The notes: generated by a model from the letters alone, not told the origin. A stretch of DNA of 64,000 bases from Sympetrum striolatum (GCA_947579665.1 OX388350.1:2170001-2234000), one strand, 5' to 3'; numbered from the stretch's first letter, positions 10,820 through 22,904 are shown. Made by a program: numbers and translations.

Positions 10820-12580
10820 ATAACAACACCAATACTAATGAAACTTTCGATGTCTCCTTGCTGACTATTGATAATGGCGTCATTGAGGTTAGTGTTCGTC
10901 TCAGATGTTTCTATTATTCTCCCCTATTTACTATCAACAAATATGTATGTGAGAATTTTTTGTTCAGGTTGTTGATAGGTTCAGAATTGGTGATACTCTC
11001 TTAGGTGGTGAGGACTTTGATCAGACGGTGATGGATTGCTTCATCAAGTTGTACAAGAATGAAATGATGATGAAAACAATGATTGTTAAATAGGATGAAA
11101 CAAAAGGATGTTGATGAGATACTTCTTGTTGGAGGTTAGACTCAAATCCCTAAGGTTCAACAATTGGTTCGTGAGCTTTTTGGAGGAAAGGAACCTTCTC
11201 GTTGAGTCCATCAAAATGAGATGCAGCTGTCCAGGTTAGTATTTGATTAGACTAATCCCTTTGTGCATTTATCTCAAATTTTATACGTGATGCTCACTCA
11301 AGTTACTTTAACAGGCTAGTGTACTCTCTGGTGAACAAGGCACAGATGCAATTGTTCTCCTTAATATAAATCAATTAACTTTGGGTATTGAAACTGTTGG
11401 TGGAGTTATGACTAAATTCATCCCACGCTAGACTGTCATCCCAACAAAGAAGTCTCTGGTTTTCTCCACTGATCTGACTACCAACGCTACCAACACGCCC
11501 TTACTATCCAGGTAAATTCATTGTATTTCATGGATAAATATCCTATGGTTTAGCTGCATTATATTGTAACCTCAACCTGTTTTATTGTGTTGTAAATAAG
11601 AAATGATTTTTTGATTTCATCATACCATAGCTTTCCATAAAACAGCTGTAATTTTAAAGACCTATGGATACTTATTAGGTATATTGGGATGGATCTCTTC
11701 TCATTAATTTCGAACAATTTGAAACAAGTAGGTGTTATGGGAAATAATTCTGTATAGCTTTGAATGATTATTGAAAAGAAGTTAACTGACAACCTAAAAA
11801 GCATTTTCCTGAATAATAGGCTTAATAGTTATACTTCATTCATACTAGGTCTTCAAAGATGATTATCCCATGGCTGAAGACTGATGATATTGAAAGAATG
11901 ATTAGAGATGCAGAGGAATTTGCTGATGAAGATAGGAAATTGAAGTACTGCATGGAGGTAAGGAATGAAGGCGAATCTTATGCATAATCTCTCAATCGAC
12001 AGCTCAGTGACAAAGACAAACTTGGTGCTCCTGTAAAAGTGAGAATAACTATTTGGTTTTGATCAAGATATATTTCACCTTCCACCACTGCATATACATT
12101 ATAATGTCAGACTAATAAGAACTTTCACTGTATTCTATCATCATTAAAAATAGGAACAACAAAGAAATGCAATTCTTAGCCTCTACTAATTCAGTATTCC
12201 TCACAATGGTCTGAATGCCTTGATTATAAATTTATATTGATCAAACAAAGATTTTGGCAGACTAATATCAATGTGATGCCATTGGCCACATTGTTTGGAA
12301 TTAGCCCTACATGCAGGTTGGGAGTGCTTTTAATAAATGAGGTTATGATGAAGCAAAATAAATATTATGAAAAAGATGAATTATTAAATGATGAACTTGA
12401 GAAGATTACACTTTTTGTTTGGTTTTAATTTCGATTTTGCCCTGTAAATTCCAGATACAGATAATGCAGCAATGGAGGAGGTGATAGATGCTGTGATAAA
12501 TTGACTGGGCGAAAATCAGGATGCAGAAATAGAAGAATATGTATGAATGGCAATGGAGGAACTGTGCACACAAGTAAGAA
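10820..12580 (+). pseudogene. Hsp70/BiP-family pseudogene retaining introns
   Basis: Pieces in the correct order for an Hsp70 of the ER (BiP/Hsc70-3) type: ETFDVSLLTIDNGVIEV, GDTLLGGEDFDQTVMDCFIK with LYKNE, DEILLVGG then [89 protein letters not shown], and GENQDAEIEEY. FDQxVMxxFIKLYK favours BiP over cytosolic Hsc70. Several stops and frameshifts and a missing stretch after LYKNE make it dead. GT-AG introns still interrupt it at 10888-10967, 11235-11314 and 11512-11848, so it arose by DNA duplication and not by retroposition. The N-terminal ATPase half is absent. Confidence 0.88.
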
Positions 12581-12929
12581 GGGTTCAAGGAGGGCTTTTG
12601 AACGAAGAATTAACATTTTTGCAATAGCGATATACAAATGTCTGACTCAAGAACAGAGACATTTTCTGTTTCACTTCCTCCCTATGAGTTCCACAGTTGA
12701 CTAAGGAAGAATCTACAGACTGTAGGATAGCACATTTTATTTACTGAAATACCTTTTCCTTATGTGCTACACTGGGCATGACATAATGTTAGTAGCATAG
12801 ACCATAGCAGCAACCATTTTCCCTGATGGTAATGTGAAATGACCCAACTCATCAGGACCATCATTGAAGGATGTTAGAATATAGCAGTTGGAGAAAGCAA
12901 GAAAGTAATGCCTCACATTTATGATACCC

Positions 12930-13842
12930 AAAGTACTGTATATGCCAGCGTATAAGTCAACCTTTAATAGCCTAAAAAAATCTCTCATAAACCAGGGGTC
13001 AACTTATACGCTGAACATTAAATTTAACCCTTTCCAACCGAGCGGTAAATAAGTGAAACTGCCTCCTTAAAAATTGTTGAACACACACTCTTGCAACTCA
13101 CCACAATTGTTTCCTACTGAAACTATCTTTTGGCAAGTCTAATTAACGTAGCTATTATATAAAACAAATTTAATCACAATATACAATTGTGGTCGATAGT
13201 ATGTTATGTTATGACATGCTTCCATAATAAAATAGTTGAATTAATAAACCATTTTCATATCTTTAAAATAAATTTGAGCCATATTTACTCTTCGCATATT
13301 ATATTAATTTCTTCACAAGTATTTTTATACAAAAATTTAACATGTATTTCTATGTTTTCTTTTAACAAAAAATAACAATAAGCATACCATGTTTTTTTGT
13401 TTACATAATGGTTATGATCTGACTTAGCATTGGGAGTTAATGGAAGTTGAATTAGCTGTGTCGTGATTTGATATTACCATGCTATATTATCATTATTTCT
13501 ATAATAAATTTTTAAAACTATTGTGTTTGTTTCATAATCCATTTTTATTTGTGTAGCCTGAGTGATACCAATGAAAGAAACTTGTATAATAGTTAAGCAG
13601 AGGCAAGAAGTTGACATAGCAGCTGAAAGAAACAATTCTAGCATCTAAATCTTATTCAGTAAATATTCGTTAAGCTATCATATATTTATGGATGCCATAG
13701 TTTTTCTTCCTATAAAATAGAGTTGGGGAAGAGGTGTTGCCTTATTTTTTTGGTTCAACATATATGCTGAACATAGGCTAAAACCTGAAATTCACCTCAA
13801 AATGTTAGGGGTAGACTTATACACCAGCATATACGGTACTTG
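12930..13842. mobile_element. DNA element with nested terminal inverted repeats
   Basis: The left end AGTACTGTATATGCCAGCG with TATAAGTCAACC and the right end (reverse complement AAGTACCGTATATGCTGGTG, TATAAGTCTACC) are inverted copies. Each end is itself palindromic: GTCAACTTATACGCTG recurs inverted about 60 bp inside the left end, and CAACATATATGCTG inside the right. The middle has only short frames. Such TATAAGTC ends occur widely in animal DNA transposons; the family is not assigned. Confidence 0.75.
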
Positions 13843-13959
13843 TTGAAGGTGATACCTCCGCCCATAGGGGTTCACAAGATACATGAGTCGTGTCTTATGA
13901 CCTTTGAGGATGGAGGCATTGCCTTTAAAAAGTACTTTTGGTATCATAAATTTGAGGCA

Positions 13960-14040
13960 TTAGTTTCTTGCTTTCTCCGTCTAACTGGAAGCAAGAGGAG
14001 GAGCGCCGACAAAGACGGCTATTGGAGATTTTAAACCTTT
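13960..14040 (+). repeat. dispersed repeat with a conserved coding-like end, copy 1
   Basis: GAGGAGCGCCGACAAAGACG then GCTATTGGAGATTTTAAACC matches 25255-25300 (GAGGAGCACCGACAAAAATG ...). Both read SADKDGYWRF or STDKNGYCRF followed by TAA, so this may be the end of a retroelement polyprotein. Confidence 0.6.
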
Positions 14041-15590
14041 AATTCATTAACATCTGTGTTCCAAAATTTCTTTCTTTGTATCTCCACTCATAATTATCTC
14101 CGATATGAAGACATTTGGTAATTTGGTTGTGTTCTGTAAATTTATTTATTGTGCTCTTGAAAATTCTCTCGTCATTTAATGTTCTGTTGTATAGATTATG
14201 TGATACTATGAGATCTTATTTTGCATAAAAAAATAAATTGTGAAAATATTCATATTTTGTTTCTTTTTATTTACATGCTATTTATTTAAAGATCCAGAAA
14301 GCCTTCACGGATGATTAATATTGTGGTAAAAATCAAGAGGAATTTTCCTCTGATCACCAATGTAAAAGGTGTTTCATACAATGTTTTTTATTTAGATTAA
14401 CGTATTTATGCTTTCAAATGTTAACATTTTTACTTATCAAGTTTTTAAACAATGCGCAGTTATCTTTTCAGTCGTAATGGTTATAAATACTGAGTAATAA
14501 TATTTTATGCATTTTTGTGTAGATTAAAGTACTCAAGCTATTAAATGTTAACATTTTTCCTTATCATGTACTTAAACAGTGAAATATTTAACTTTTTCAG
14601 CCGTAAATGTGATGAAATCTATCGTAGAACTATAACGGCATATAATATAGTGTAGTGAGGGAACGAACGTGGAGGGCCCGCTTGGCTACCGCCCATGAAA
14701 TTTAGTACGTCAAATCGGCAAGTGGTGGCGACACGGTGCGACTAAATCCCAGTCTCAATACCGTTAAGTTGCATTCTCGTGCTAGGGGCGTTGCGATCAC
14801 CCTTTGCTTCCCCGTAAATGAATGGCATGATGTAATCATTTCTTTTTGTATCGGTGTTCTGTGATGTGTGTGGGAGTTGGAGCAAGGCGGATCTTTATTA
14901 TTGTTTCTTGGTTGTTCGAGATAGTTACCACCCCAGTTTTTTTCTTAGGATATTATTATACAATAATTGTTGTGTTTTTTTTTGTGGATTAAAATCTTGC
15001 GTGATATGTCACTTGTCCATCTCGGTTTATTCGGACGCAAAATACTCGAGGGACGCTAAGGTTGTTCCTCGGAAATTGTCGGAGAATTATTGGCTTAGGT
15101 TATTTGTTGAGTGATTTTTTCTTAATAGTTAGTCGCACATGTCCCCCTCGTAGTCATCTCCGGCTTTGGTCAAATTGCTCTCTTCTGTATACTTGTCTGG
15201 CAGTTATTTTTTGCTCTGCAATACTTAGTGTATAATTAATTTGCATAAGACTACCTCGGCAGATAGAGAAGGATGGGCTCCTGTGCATATGTAACTTCCC
15301 GGGAAGGGCCCTGTTTCGACTTCTCAAATTCAGTCTGTAAACCTAGATTTAATTAAGCAGTTAGCATCACCAATCCAGGCATTCTAGGAAATGTCGCCTG
15401 AAAACCTTTTTAGCTTCATTTTTGTCGTTTCGGAGGTGGTAAGTCTGAGTCTGGTTTCTCTATAATTCCTCCATTTCTACGATATTCTTGGCTTACTGCA
15501 ATCAGAAGGGATGTTTCTGGAATGAGTTAACCTGTCAGTTTTTGCGTGATGAAATCAGCCAACGCATCTTCGATGACCTCATTGTCAAAG
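14041..15590. other. intergenic, no recognised gene
   Basis: AT-rich. Apart from the short match to 7944-7970 noted at about 14710 and a loose internal duplication near 14390-14600 (ATGTTAACATTTTT ... CTTATCA twice), nothing was recognised. Confidence 0.5.
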
Positions 15591-15606
15591 TTAAATGATT
15601 TAAATC

Positions 15607-16616
15607 ATTTAAATGGTAAATATCTGTTGTACCAGGTTTACAGAAAAAATATTTTTCTCCCACTAAAAAATGTCTGATTTCCAGGAAATTTACACAGTAG
15701 ATAAAGGCATCTTTGCGCATTAAAATGATATATTTTTTGTTGTGAAAAAACGATAAATGTGGCAATGCCAGTGTTTTATGTGCGACAACTACCGAAATCC
15801 ATGACCGCCATATTGGATTTTTCAGTAGTTATAGCTTCCCGTCACTAGATGCCGAAGCGATCGAGGAGTTTCATATCTTCGCAATGTAAAGATGTTATAG
15901 CGGAAATAGCGTATATTTCCCGATACCCTGCAATCTTACGGGTTTATGGAGTGAAACGGGTGCTAGGGTGGGATGTTCGGAATGAATTGCCATTTTTCAG
16001 TAATTTTTCTGGGTAAGGTACTTGTTTCGCTCAGTTTTGGAGAAAATCTATATCTCCTTTATTACTGAAGATATACATATAATTCTTATGTATACAAAAA
16101 CAGCAGTGTTTGTTGCAAATGTTGCTTTGTGTTAAGAAAAAGATAGTCACCCTCACGTTCGGATCGCAAGCTATAGTTGGTTTGCAAGCTCAATTGGCTT
16201 CCAAGGTCTTTTTAAGGAAACGCAGCAACTTCAAACTAATTACTTATGCGATTTATTCTCAAAGGTTGAACTCTTACTAACTTCAAATCCTATGTTCTGC
16301 AAAGACTAACGATATCTAAGCACAGAAATTGTACGTGAGAAAAGAAATTCGTTTAGTGTAGCACTAGCGGCAGTTCTCGGAAGCTCGTAAAAATCCAAAA
16401 TATCGGCATCAAAAGTAGTGAAAAAGGTCATTTTCGTAGCTTTAAATCTAAAGAATAAACGCAGTGACATAATAGCGTTTTATCATTATATAATGCGCAA
16501 TCTTTACTCTATCTATAAAAGCAATAATTATAATTCTAGTGTCCTACATAAAGGAGATATGAATTTTTTCCTTAAACCAGGTACAACAGATATTTACCAT
16601 TTAAATTACCAAATGT
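15607..16616. mobile_element. 1-kb fold-back element
   Basis: ATTTAAATGGTAAATATCTG with TTGTACC at the left is inverted at the right (GGTACAACAGATATTTACCA with TTTAAAT). The arms stay co-linear inward for about 200 bp (TAGATA.AG, TTGCGCATTA, AATGATA, ATATT.TGGATTTTT). The interior (15940-16130) carries sequence related to 8220-8265 and 10010-10090, so these are members of one non-autonomous family. Confidence 0.75.
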
Positions 16617-17005
16617 AAGCCCATCACTTTATTTCAATAATATACAGATCAACTTATTTCCTTAATCCTGGAAGGATTAAACCCCTTGACTCGAAGTACT
16701 ATATTTTTTCAAGTTCATCCTGTAACTTTGGAGGACATCTACAAAATCTAACTTCTAAAAACTCTTCTATGGAGTAAATACGTATTGTATTCGCAAAAAT
16801 ATTCGACCTCCAGATTTCGACGAAAATAGATGTTTTGGGGCCCATAGAGCATGTTTTTTGCTATTTTCCCGAACATGTCTGTCTGTGGTTAAAAAGTTTG
16901 TGGGCCCTCTATCTTAAAAAATAATTATCCGATCATTTTCAAAATTCATATTTAGAATTTTCCTAACAATGCCAACAGTTGATTAGTTTTTGGTGAATAT
17001 CACTT

Positions 17006-17348
17006 AACCGGAAGTGGCGGTTTATCCGGAACAAAATTTCATTTCTTAAATATTTCTGTAAGAATGCAATATAGGTATATACATTTACACACAAAAATTG
17101 TAGATAATGTATTTTACTACAACTTTTGTATGGAACATTTTTTCGTAACACTGATTGTTTAGGAGTTATTCTTCAATAATGGTTAACCGGAAGTTGTTGT
17201 TTACCCAGAAATTGAAGTTTTTCATATTTATCTCTGTCAGAATGCAATGTAGGTGTATACAATTATGTACAAAAGTTATAGGTAATGTTTTTTACTACAA
17301 AGCTTGTATGAAACATTTTCCTGTAACACTCATAGTTTTGGAGTTATT
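17006..17348. repeat. diverged tandem duplication, unit about 165-180 bp
   Basis: Two units begin AACCGGAAGT and share AGAATGCAAT, TACTACAA, GTATG.AACATTTT, GTAACACT and GGAGTTATT in order. Identity is about 70% by eye. Confidence 0.8.
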
Positions 17349-17984
17349 TATATATTACCGGCATAGGCTTCTGTTTTCAAAAAATACGGAGAAAGTCATG
17401 TGTTGGCCACATCAGATTTTTTAGATTATCCTGAAATAGTTTTTCGTCTTTGCCATACCTTTAGAATCCTTGTGGAATTTTATCAAATAATTTTATTCCA
17501 ATATAGTACGGTGTCCTTTCATACATGGTTAATCTATGATTGGGACATTTTCTTTCTGGTCCCATAATTCTGCTTGTGCTGGCAATCATCGAATTGAATT
17601 ATTTCATGTATATAGATGCATGGAAAATCAAAATAATATGTTTCTAAAGGAGTAGATGGCAGGAATGTCTATACTTAGAAAAGGTTATGAAACGTTATTT
17701 TTTTCTGTTATTTAAATACTGTTTTCCAACCTGAGGTAATTCCCCATTAAATTTTACCACCTCTTAAAGTTGAAATAACCGTAGTATACAGTGAATCTTG
17801 TGGGCATGTTTGTAACTGGGGCAATGCATGACATATGTTATTTTAACATATGTTAAAACATGCTGTTTAACTTTTTGCAACATAGTACATCTATTCTTTT
17901 AAGGAAATAAACTCATATATGGGTATTTCTAGGGTTTCATTTCACTACATGTTGATATAAGTGTTTCCAATAATAGCTCATCAG

Positions 17985-18100
17985 GGGTTGCAGACAAAGT
18001 ACGTAATGCAAAATTCTCCATTTTTTTACCCCTTCCCCCACGTAATGCCTGGCCGGACCCCCTTCTCCCAAATTTCATTACGTAATTTGTGTACGGCCTC
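17985..18100 (-). repeat. dispersed repeat with GGCCGTAC / TTACGTAATG, second copy
   Basis: On the minus strand: GGCCGTACACAAATTACGTA then ATGAAATTTGGGAGAAGG, and GGAGAATTTTGCATTACG. It matches 46239-46330 in order and appears inserted in the LINE remnant. Confidence 0.7.
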
Positions 18101-18109
18101 CTTTCTGTG

Positions 18110-18780
18110 ATCATATTACTACTGCTTTTGTGAAGGACTGCATTAAGTCTTTTTAAGTTTAATTCAAGACCATTCACTCAAAGCCAGTTTTTCTTAATTG
18201 TTATAGAGTCAATGACTTTGTTAGTTCATGATGAGTTTTGTTTTCTAGTAAGAAGGTGTTGTCATTAGCATATATAATGACTTTCTTGTTTAGATTTAAT
18301 GAAAAATCATTCATATAGATAATAATTTGTAATGGGCCCAACACTTAACCTTGTCAAATACCAATTTTTCCAACAATAGTTGAAAGTTTTATTTTTTTGA
18401 TTTACAATTGATGTTTTTTGTTTTCTACATGATAGGTAATAGGATAGGCATTCAAGGGCTTCATTTCTAATACCATAATATTCTAATTTCTTTATTAATA
18501 TGGTATTCCTCACACAACCAAAAGCTTTTGTGAGATTGCTGGCTAATCCTATTGTAGACTGAGATAAATCAAGGGATGTTCATGTATTATTTACTACATC
18601 TATTGAGGCTGTGTTGGTGGACTGATTTTCCCTAAAACAAATCTTCTCATGGTCATAGTATTTATTTATTTTCAAAATACTTTACAAGTATCTTTTTTGC
18701 ATGTTTCATATATCTTTAAAAAGTTTGGAGAAAGGACATTGGCCAATAATATTTTTCATTAATTCAGGTCATTCTTTCTT
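18110..18780 (-). pseudogene. non-LTR reverse transcriptase remnant (jockey/CR1-like)
   Basis: Across frames the minus strand reads PFSPNFLKIYETCKK, FRENQSTNTASIDVVNN, LTKAFGCVRNTILIKKLEYY, GIRNEALECLSYYLSCRKQK, then VLGPLQIIIYMNDF and VIIYANDNTFLLE. These are RT motifs in order (DLxKAFDxVNH, GxPQGSVLGPLLF, YADDT), with the catalytic Y-A-D-D changed to Y-A-N-D and several stops. Dead copy. Confidence 0.85.
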
Positions 18781-19194
18781 AAATTGGCTTAATAATACTA
18801 TAATTTAAATAATTATGGTATTATAATTTAAAAGAAAAATGCCTGATTTAAGAGATTGGTGTATTAATCTGCTTAACTGCTTCTCTGACTCAACCTTATA
18901 TATCTGGATACACCAGAAGGTTCAATTTTGACTTATCCGTATATATCTGGGTTTTTCCAATTTTTTGTATCCTTACGAAAATTGCCCGGATTTTTCAGTT
19001 TTCTGCCATAAGAGGACTTAAGTACAGAAGACATGGATTACCTAGCGCGAGTTTTCGAAATTTTATGATGGGGAACTCATACGGTCATTTTGGATGCACA
19101 GGCCTACAATTTCTCTCTGTAACTCAAATGGTTCGAATTTACTTGCAAATGAATTTACGTAAGTAAGTAATTTTTATGCGTCCCCATAGATTGC

Positions 19195-19600
19195 AACGTT
19201 ACTGTTTTTCCATCTTACTTACACCTACAAGATTCATGCAAGCTTTTGGAAAAGGAATTCCCCCAAATCTGATGGAGAAAAAACTGAAGAAAGGCCAGAC
19301 TGCCTCATATACAAGAGGGAAAATAATTGTTATCGGCAGAGGGCTGCAAGAGATGGTGCTATTTTCTCTCTATGTTCCAGAATACAGAGATAGTGGATGC
19401 GGAAGGGAAAGGGAGATATATTGTTAAGAAACCAAGGGCAATGGAAGACAATAATAAAATGATGGGAGATGTCGATAGCCATCCAGCGCTTGGCTGATTA
19501 CAATAAACCGCAATAACGAGAAAAAAATATTGCTAGAAAATATTTTCCATCTTCTTGATGTTACTGCATGGAATTCCGTTTTCTCTATGAAATAAATTGG
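19195..19600 (+). pseudogene. piggyBac-like transposase remnant
   Basis: FGKGIPPNLMEKKLKKGQTA with SYTRGKIIVI, then after a frameshift CYFLSMFQNTEIVD, EGKGRYIVKKPRAMEDNNK with MMGDVD. This follows the piggyBac order KGLPxxLxxKKLKKGE ... VxxLST.H ... KPxxxxxYNxxMGGVD. The final G-V-D motif is G-D-V-D. Stops and frameshifts are present and no TTAA-flanked ends were identified. Confidence 0.8.
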
Positions 19601-19993
19601 AGGGGAATATGAAAATTTGGAATACCGAAAGAGACTGATTGAAGAGAGCCATCCATGAGTACCTCCCCCAGAGTAAGACTTCTATACCTTTCACCTTTCG
19701 GGAAACCACTTTCCTGACCTTCTGCCACTCATAAAGAAGAAGAAAGCGCACATAAAACAGTGTGAATTGTGCTGCGGAAAGCCAGAGGGAAGCCGATTTG
19801 GAGGGAGATAAGATACTTCTGCGGAACGTGCAACATATCACTCCGTGTTTTCAAACTTACCACACTAGTGCAAATATTTAAATAAATTTTGATTTTTGTG
19901 AATACGAATAATTATAAAAAGTTAAAATGTGTCCTTTCTTTGCCTTTTACAGTATTAATTTAATGTTTATTTTTATATTAAAAATCTAAACAA

Positions 19994-20942
19994 GGATGTC
20001 TATGTAAGAACCCTGCAAGCCACCTTTCGGCGTGTGGCAGGGGGTGCAAGCACCTTGACTCTATTTTCCTAAACGGTTGCTTTCACGCATACTTGGCGGA
20101 AAAAATGAATTTTTGAAACGATTCGTTTTAGCATCTATTTCCCTAATCTTTCGGGCAGTATCAGCACGGCCCATATAACAGGGGGGTCGCATTATATCGG
20201 TTACATCATCTGAAAACGTAATTTCTCTGAACTTATTTAATAAATTTATCCTTTGAATTTTTCTTCTATCTTCTAATGATTACCATCCCGCGTCCTGTAA
20301 CATCTGAGTGACACTCGCTGTTTTATCGTAGCAATTCTTTACAAATCGTATCGCCTTTCGTTGTACTTTTTCTAAATCCCGAATATGACATTTCTCGGCG
20401 GGGTCCCATACACTACATGCATACTCAAGGTGAGGCCTAACTAACGCTAAGTAACATCGCTCGCGAACCTTTTCTTCGCTCCTACCGACTATTATTTTAA
20501 CGAAGCCGAGTTTCTTAAGTGCTTTTCCACATATATTTCGGATGTGGGCACTCCATGATAGATTATTCGTGAGAGTTACTCCAAGATACTTTACCGATTC
20601 TACTGTCATTAGGTTTACCCCTCGGAGACTATAAGAATAATCATTTATTATAGATTTACTTTTGAAGAAGTTAACTACCGAACACTTTTCTACATTAAGC
20701 TCTAATTGCCAATCTTCGCACCAATTCATAATTCTATCTAAGTCGTTCGAAAGGGTTAATATATCCTCTGAACTAACTATTTCCCTGTAAATGACAGTGT
20801 CGTCTGCGAATATCCTAACATTGCTTTCAATGTGATTGCTGAGGTCGTTGATGTATACTAAAAATAACAACGGTCCAATTACACTGCACTGAGGGACGCC
20901 CGAGGTCACCTTAACCAAGGATTTCTTGTACTTTGTAATCAC
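19994..20942 (-). pseudogene. 5'-truncated LINE, reverse transcriptase C-terminal part
   Basis: One frame runs 20942 to 20280 with VTSGVPQCSVIGPLLFLVYI, NDLSNHIESNVRIFADDTVI, LELNVEKCSV, VKYLGVTLTNNLSWSAHI and LEYACSVWDPAEKCHIRDLE. FADD is the intact catalytic motif; GVPQCS replaces the usual GVPQGS. A TAA at 20280-20282 interrupts; the frame then continues QSLED-type sequence in phase to a TAG at 20061-20063. The 3' UTR includes CACGCCGAAAGGTGGCTTGC, a hairpin-like end common in arthropod jockey-type LINEs. With one stop only, this is the youngest LINE copy here. Confidence 0.92.
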
Positions 20943-21545
20943 TTTATTTATGGCTTCATTTATTGAAATTGTAACATTTATTTAATTTGGTATATTTACA
21001 AAGTTAACATTGAGTTAGCTGTTAGTGTTGGGACGCTTATTTTTTTTAACCATTTAGAATTTTAGTTGAAATTTCCTTGCTTTTAGTCTACCTTAAGCCA
21101 AGTTCACTTTTGATTATGGACCAAGTTGCTTTGCTTTTATTCTCTGCATTATGTATGTAATTAAAATTAGCCATCTTCCTTGCTTTCCTTATGACTTTAT
21201 TTAATATTTATCTGTATTTTTGTAATAATCTATAATTTGTGAATTTTTAGGTTCTTGATGAAGAAGTCCTTTCATTCTACTTGATATTTTTATCCCCTGG
21301 GTAAACCATTTTTGGGTGGAGCAAACTTGTTTTAATTGTAAAAGGTTTCCCTGGTTGTTTTCACAGGAAATGCCTGCTTAAAACATAAAAATTTTGATGG
21401 AAAGGTATTATAATTTACATCAACATTCATTTCAAGGTCTAGATCCCAGTTAGTCTGTTTAATATTGTTCTTGAATAGTTCAATATTTTCTGGGTTGAAA
21501 GATCTATAGGACTTTTCCTTTAATTTTATATCCTTTTTGAACATA
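20943..21545 (-). pseudogene. LINE remnant upstream of the RT domain
   Basis: Minus-strand pieces CFKQAFPVKTTRETF, KWFTQGIKISSRMKGLLHQE, IIDYYKNTDKY, GKQGRWLILITYIMQ, NVNFVNIPN and VTISINEAI match the linker between the endonuclease and RT of jockey-like LINEs. It has stops. It stands in the same orientation as the RT remnant at 18110-18780 and may be the same element, split by later insertions. Confidence 0.7.
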
Positions 21546-21559
21546 CTGTTTCTTGGTAA

Positions 21560-21835
21560 TGAAATATTGTTGTGCGATTTGGGATCCTCACGAAGTAGGA
21601 TTCATTTCTGATCTTGAGATGGTTCAACGTAGATTTCAGATTTGACAGCAGTGTATAGGCTGTGATAGAATCCCTCGGATGGAACTCTCTTATTGATGAA
21701 GACTTGAGTATCGACAGAAGCTTTTTGATAAATTTATTCGTACCGATTTTGGGGAGGAGGTAGCTGTTATTGTTATCCCAGTTACAAACTTTTTGCGATC
21801 TTCGGGAGTAAACAAAATAGTGATGCAGGAAAGTA
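21560..21835 (+). pseudogene. LINE RT C-terminal remnant, opposite orientation
   Basis: Plus strand reads EYCCAIWDPHEVGFISDLEM with VQRRFQI, then RLEYRQKLFDKFIRTDFGEE. LEYxxxVWDPH...LEMVQRRAAR...RRLxxRxxLF is the end of jockey/CR1 polyproteins. It contains stops. Confidence 0.75.
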
Positions 21836-21839
21836 CTTG

Positions 21840-22540
21840 CCAGGACAGATACAGATTACTTTTGGTATTTTTTTCTTGTGAAGTTTTAGAGAAGCTAATA
21901 GCTCTCCAGGTTAGATAGGGATTTTGGTGATGTACATCCGCTGCCATGCACCACTGGTGGATTGTAGGGTTAAAATTTAAATAGAGTGTAAGAATGATCT
22001 GATAGTTCTGGATTTGCCAGAAAGATTTCATTGTTATCAAATGGAATATTTGTAATTATATTATCTGTATTCTGTTGTAGAGGTTACTCAAGTGGAGTTA
22101 TCAAAGTTGAGCATGTATCCTTTAGATCCTATTAAACTCATGAAATTATTGACAGCAGTATCTGGTGACATGCCCATTGGCGTTTCCTCCTCTAAGAAAT
22201 AAACTTTAACTTATGGTTGATTCAGTGGCATAGCCAGATTGGGGTCCGGACCTTCCCTCCTTAGGGTTACTTAGGCACACTGGCGAGCAGTGAGCGCCAC
22301 CAAGGTTAGCGCTGGATGCTCATTCAGTTTTGAGCATCTGCCGAAAACATGTCATGGTAAGAGTTATCGAAGGTACTGGCTCTCTTTGATTGTTTGTATT
22401 TAAAGATCCACGTTATTGAAAGAATTCAAAGGAGATTTGGAACTCATCCAATCAAGCAGCTACGTGCAAGATATGGATTGTTGCATTGTTTAGGATAGAA
22501 GGGGGTGACTTCACTCGAATAACAGTAGACGAATATTGTC
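21840..22540. other. non-coding, no recognised family
   Basis: Short frames only. A palindromic pair GGTGACTTCACTCG ... AATATTGTCACC lies at 22504-22543 beside the LTR end. Confidence 0.45.
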
Positions 22541-22546
22541 ACCAGA

Positions 22547-22778
22547 TGTTGAATGGAAGTGGACTGTAAATGATTCAAATCTCTGGACCAATCAATTAAA
22601 ACCCTTTAATAAGAATTGAACACACAAAACAATACTTGTAATTTCAATAGCGCACGTCCGCATGGTGCGGAGCTGCGGAAACAACGACCGCCTTCCCGCT
22701 TAGCTTGAGATCAACTGATTGGTTACATTACGCCAGAACTTGACAAAGTTGCAAGCCCAACAAAGTAGTTTCCAAACA
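22547..22778 (-). repeat. BEL/Pao long terminal repeat (232 bp)
   Basis: Read on the minus strand it starts TGTTTGGAAAC after a GGGCGGCA purine-rich tract and ends CATTCAACA, giving TGTT...AACA ends. It lies directly downstream of the BEL/Pao integrase C-terminus, as a 3' LTR should, and carries an AATAAGAATTG-type region. The outer end is an inference from the TG...CA rule. Confidence 0.6.
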
Positions 22779-22904
22779 TGCCGCCCACCAGAAAGGGCTT
22801 GACCTTTTTTTTAAATTTAAAAGAATGAATTAAAATGAACAACAATTAATTATCATTTGAATGCTTTGGAAATGGGCAAAGTTTCTGAATTGGTCTCTTT
22901 ATCA

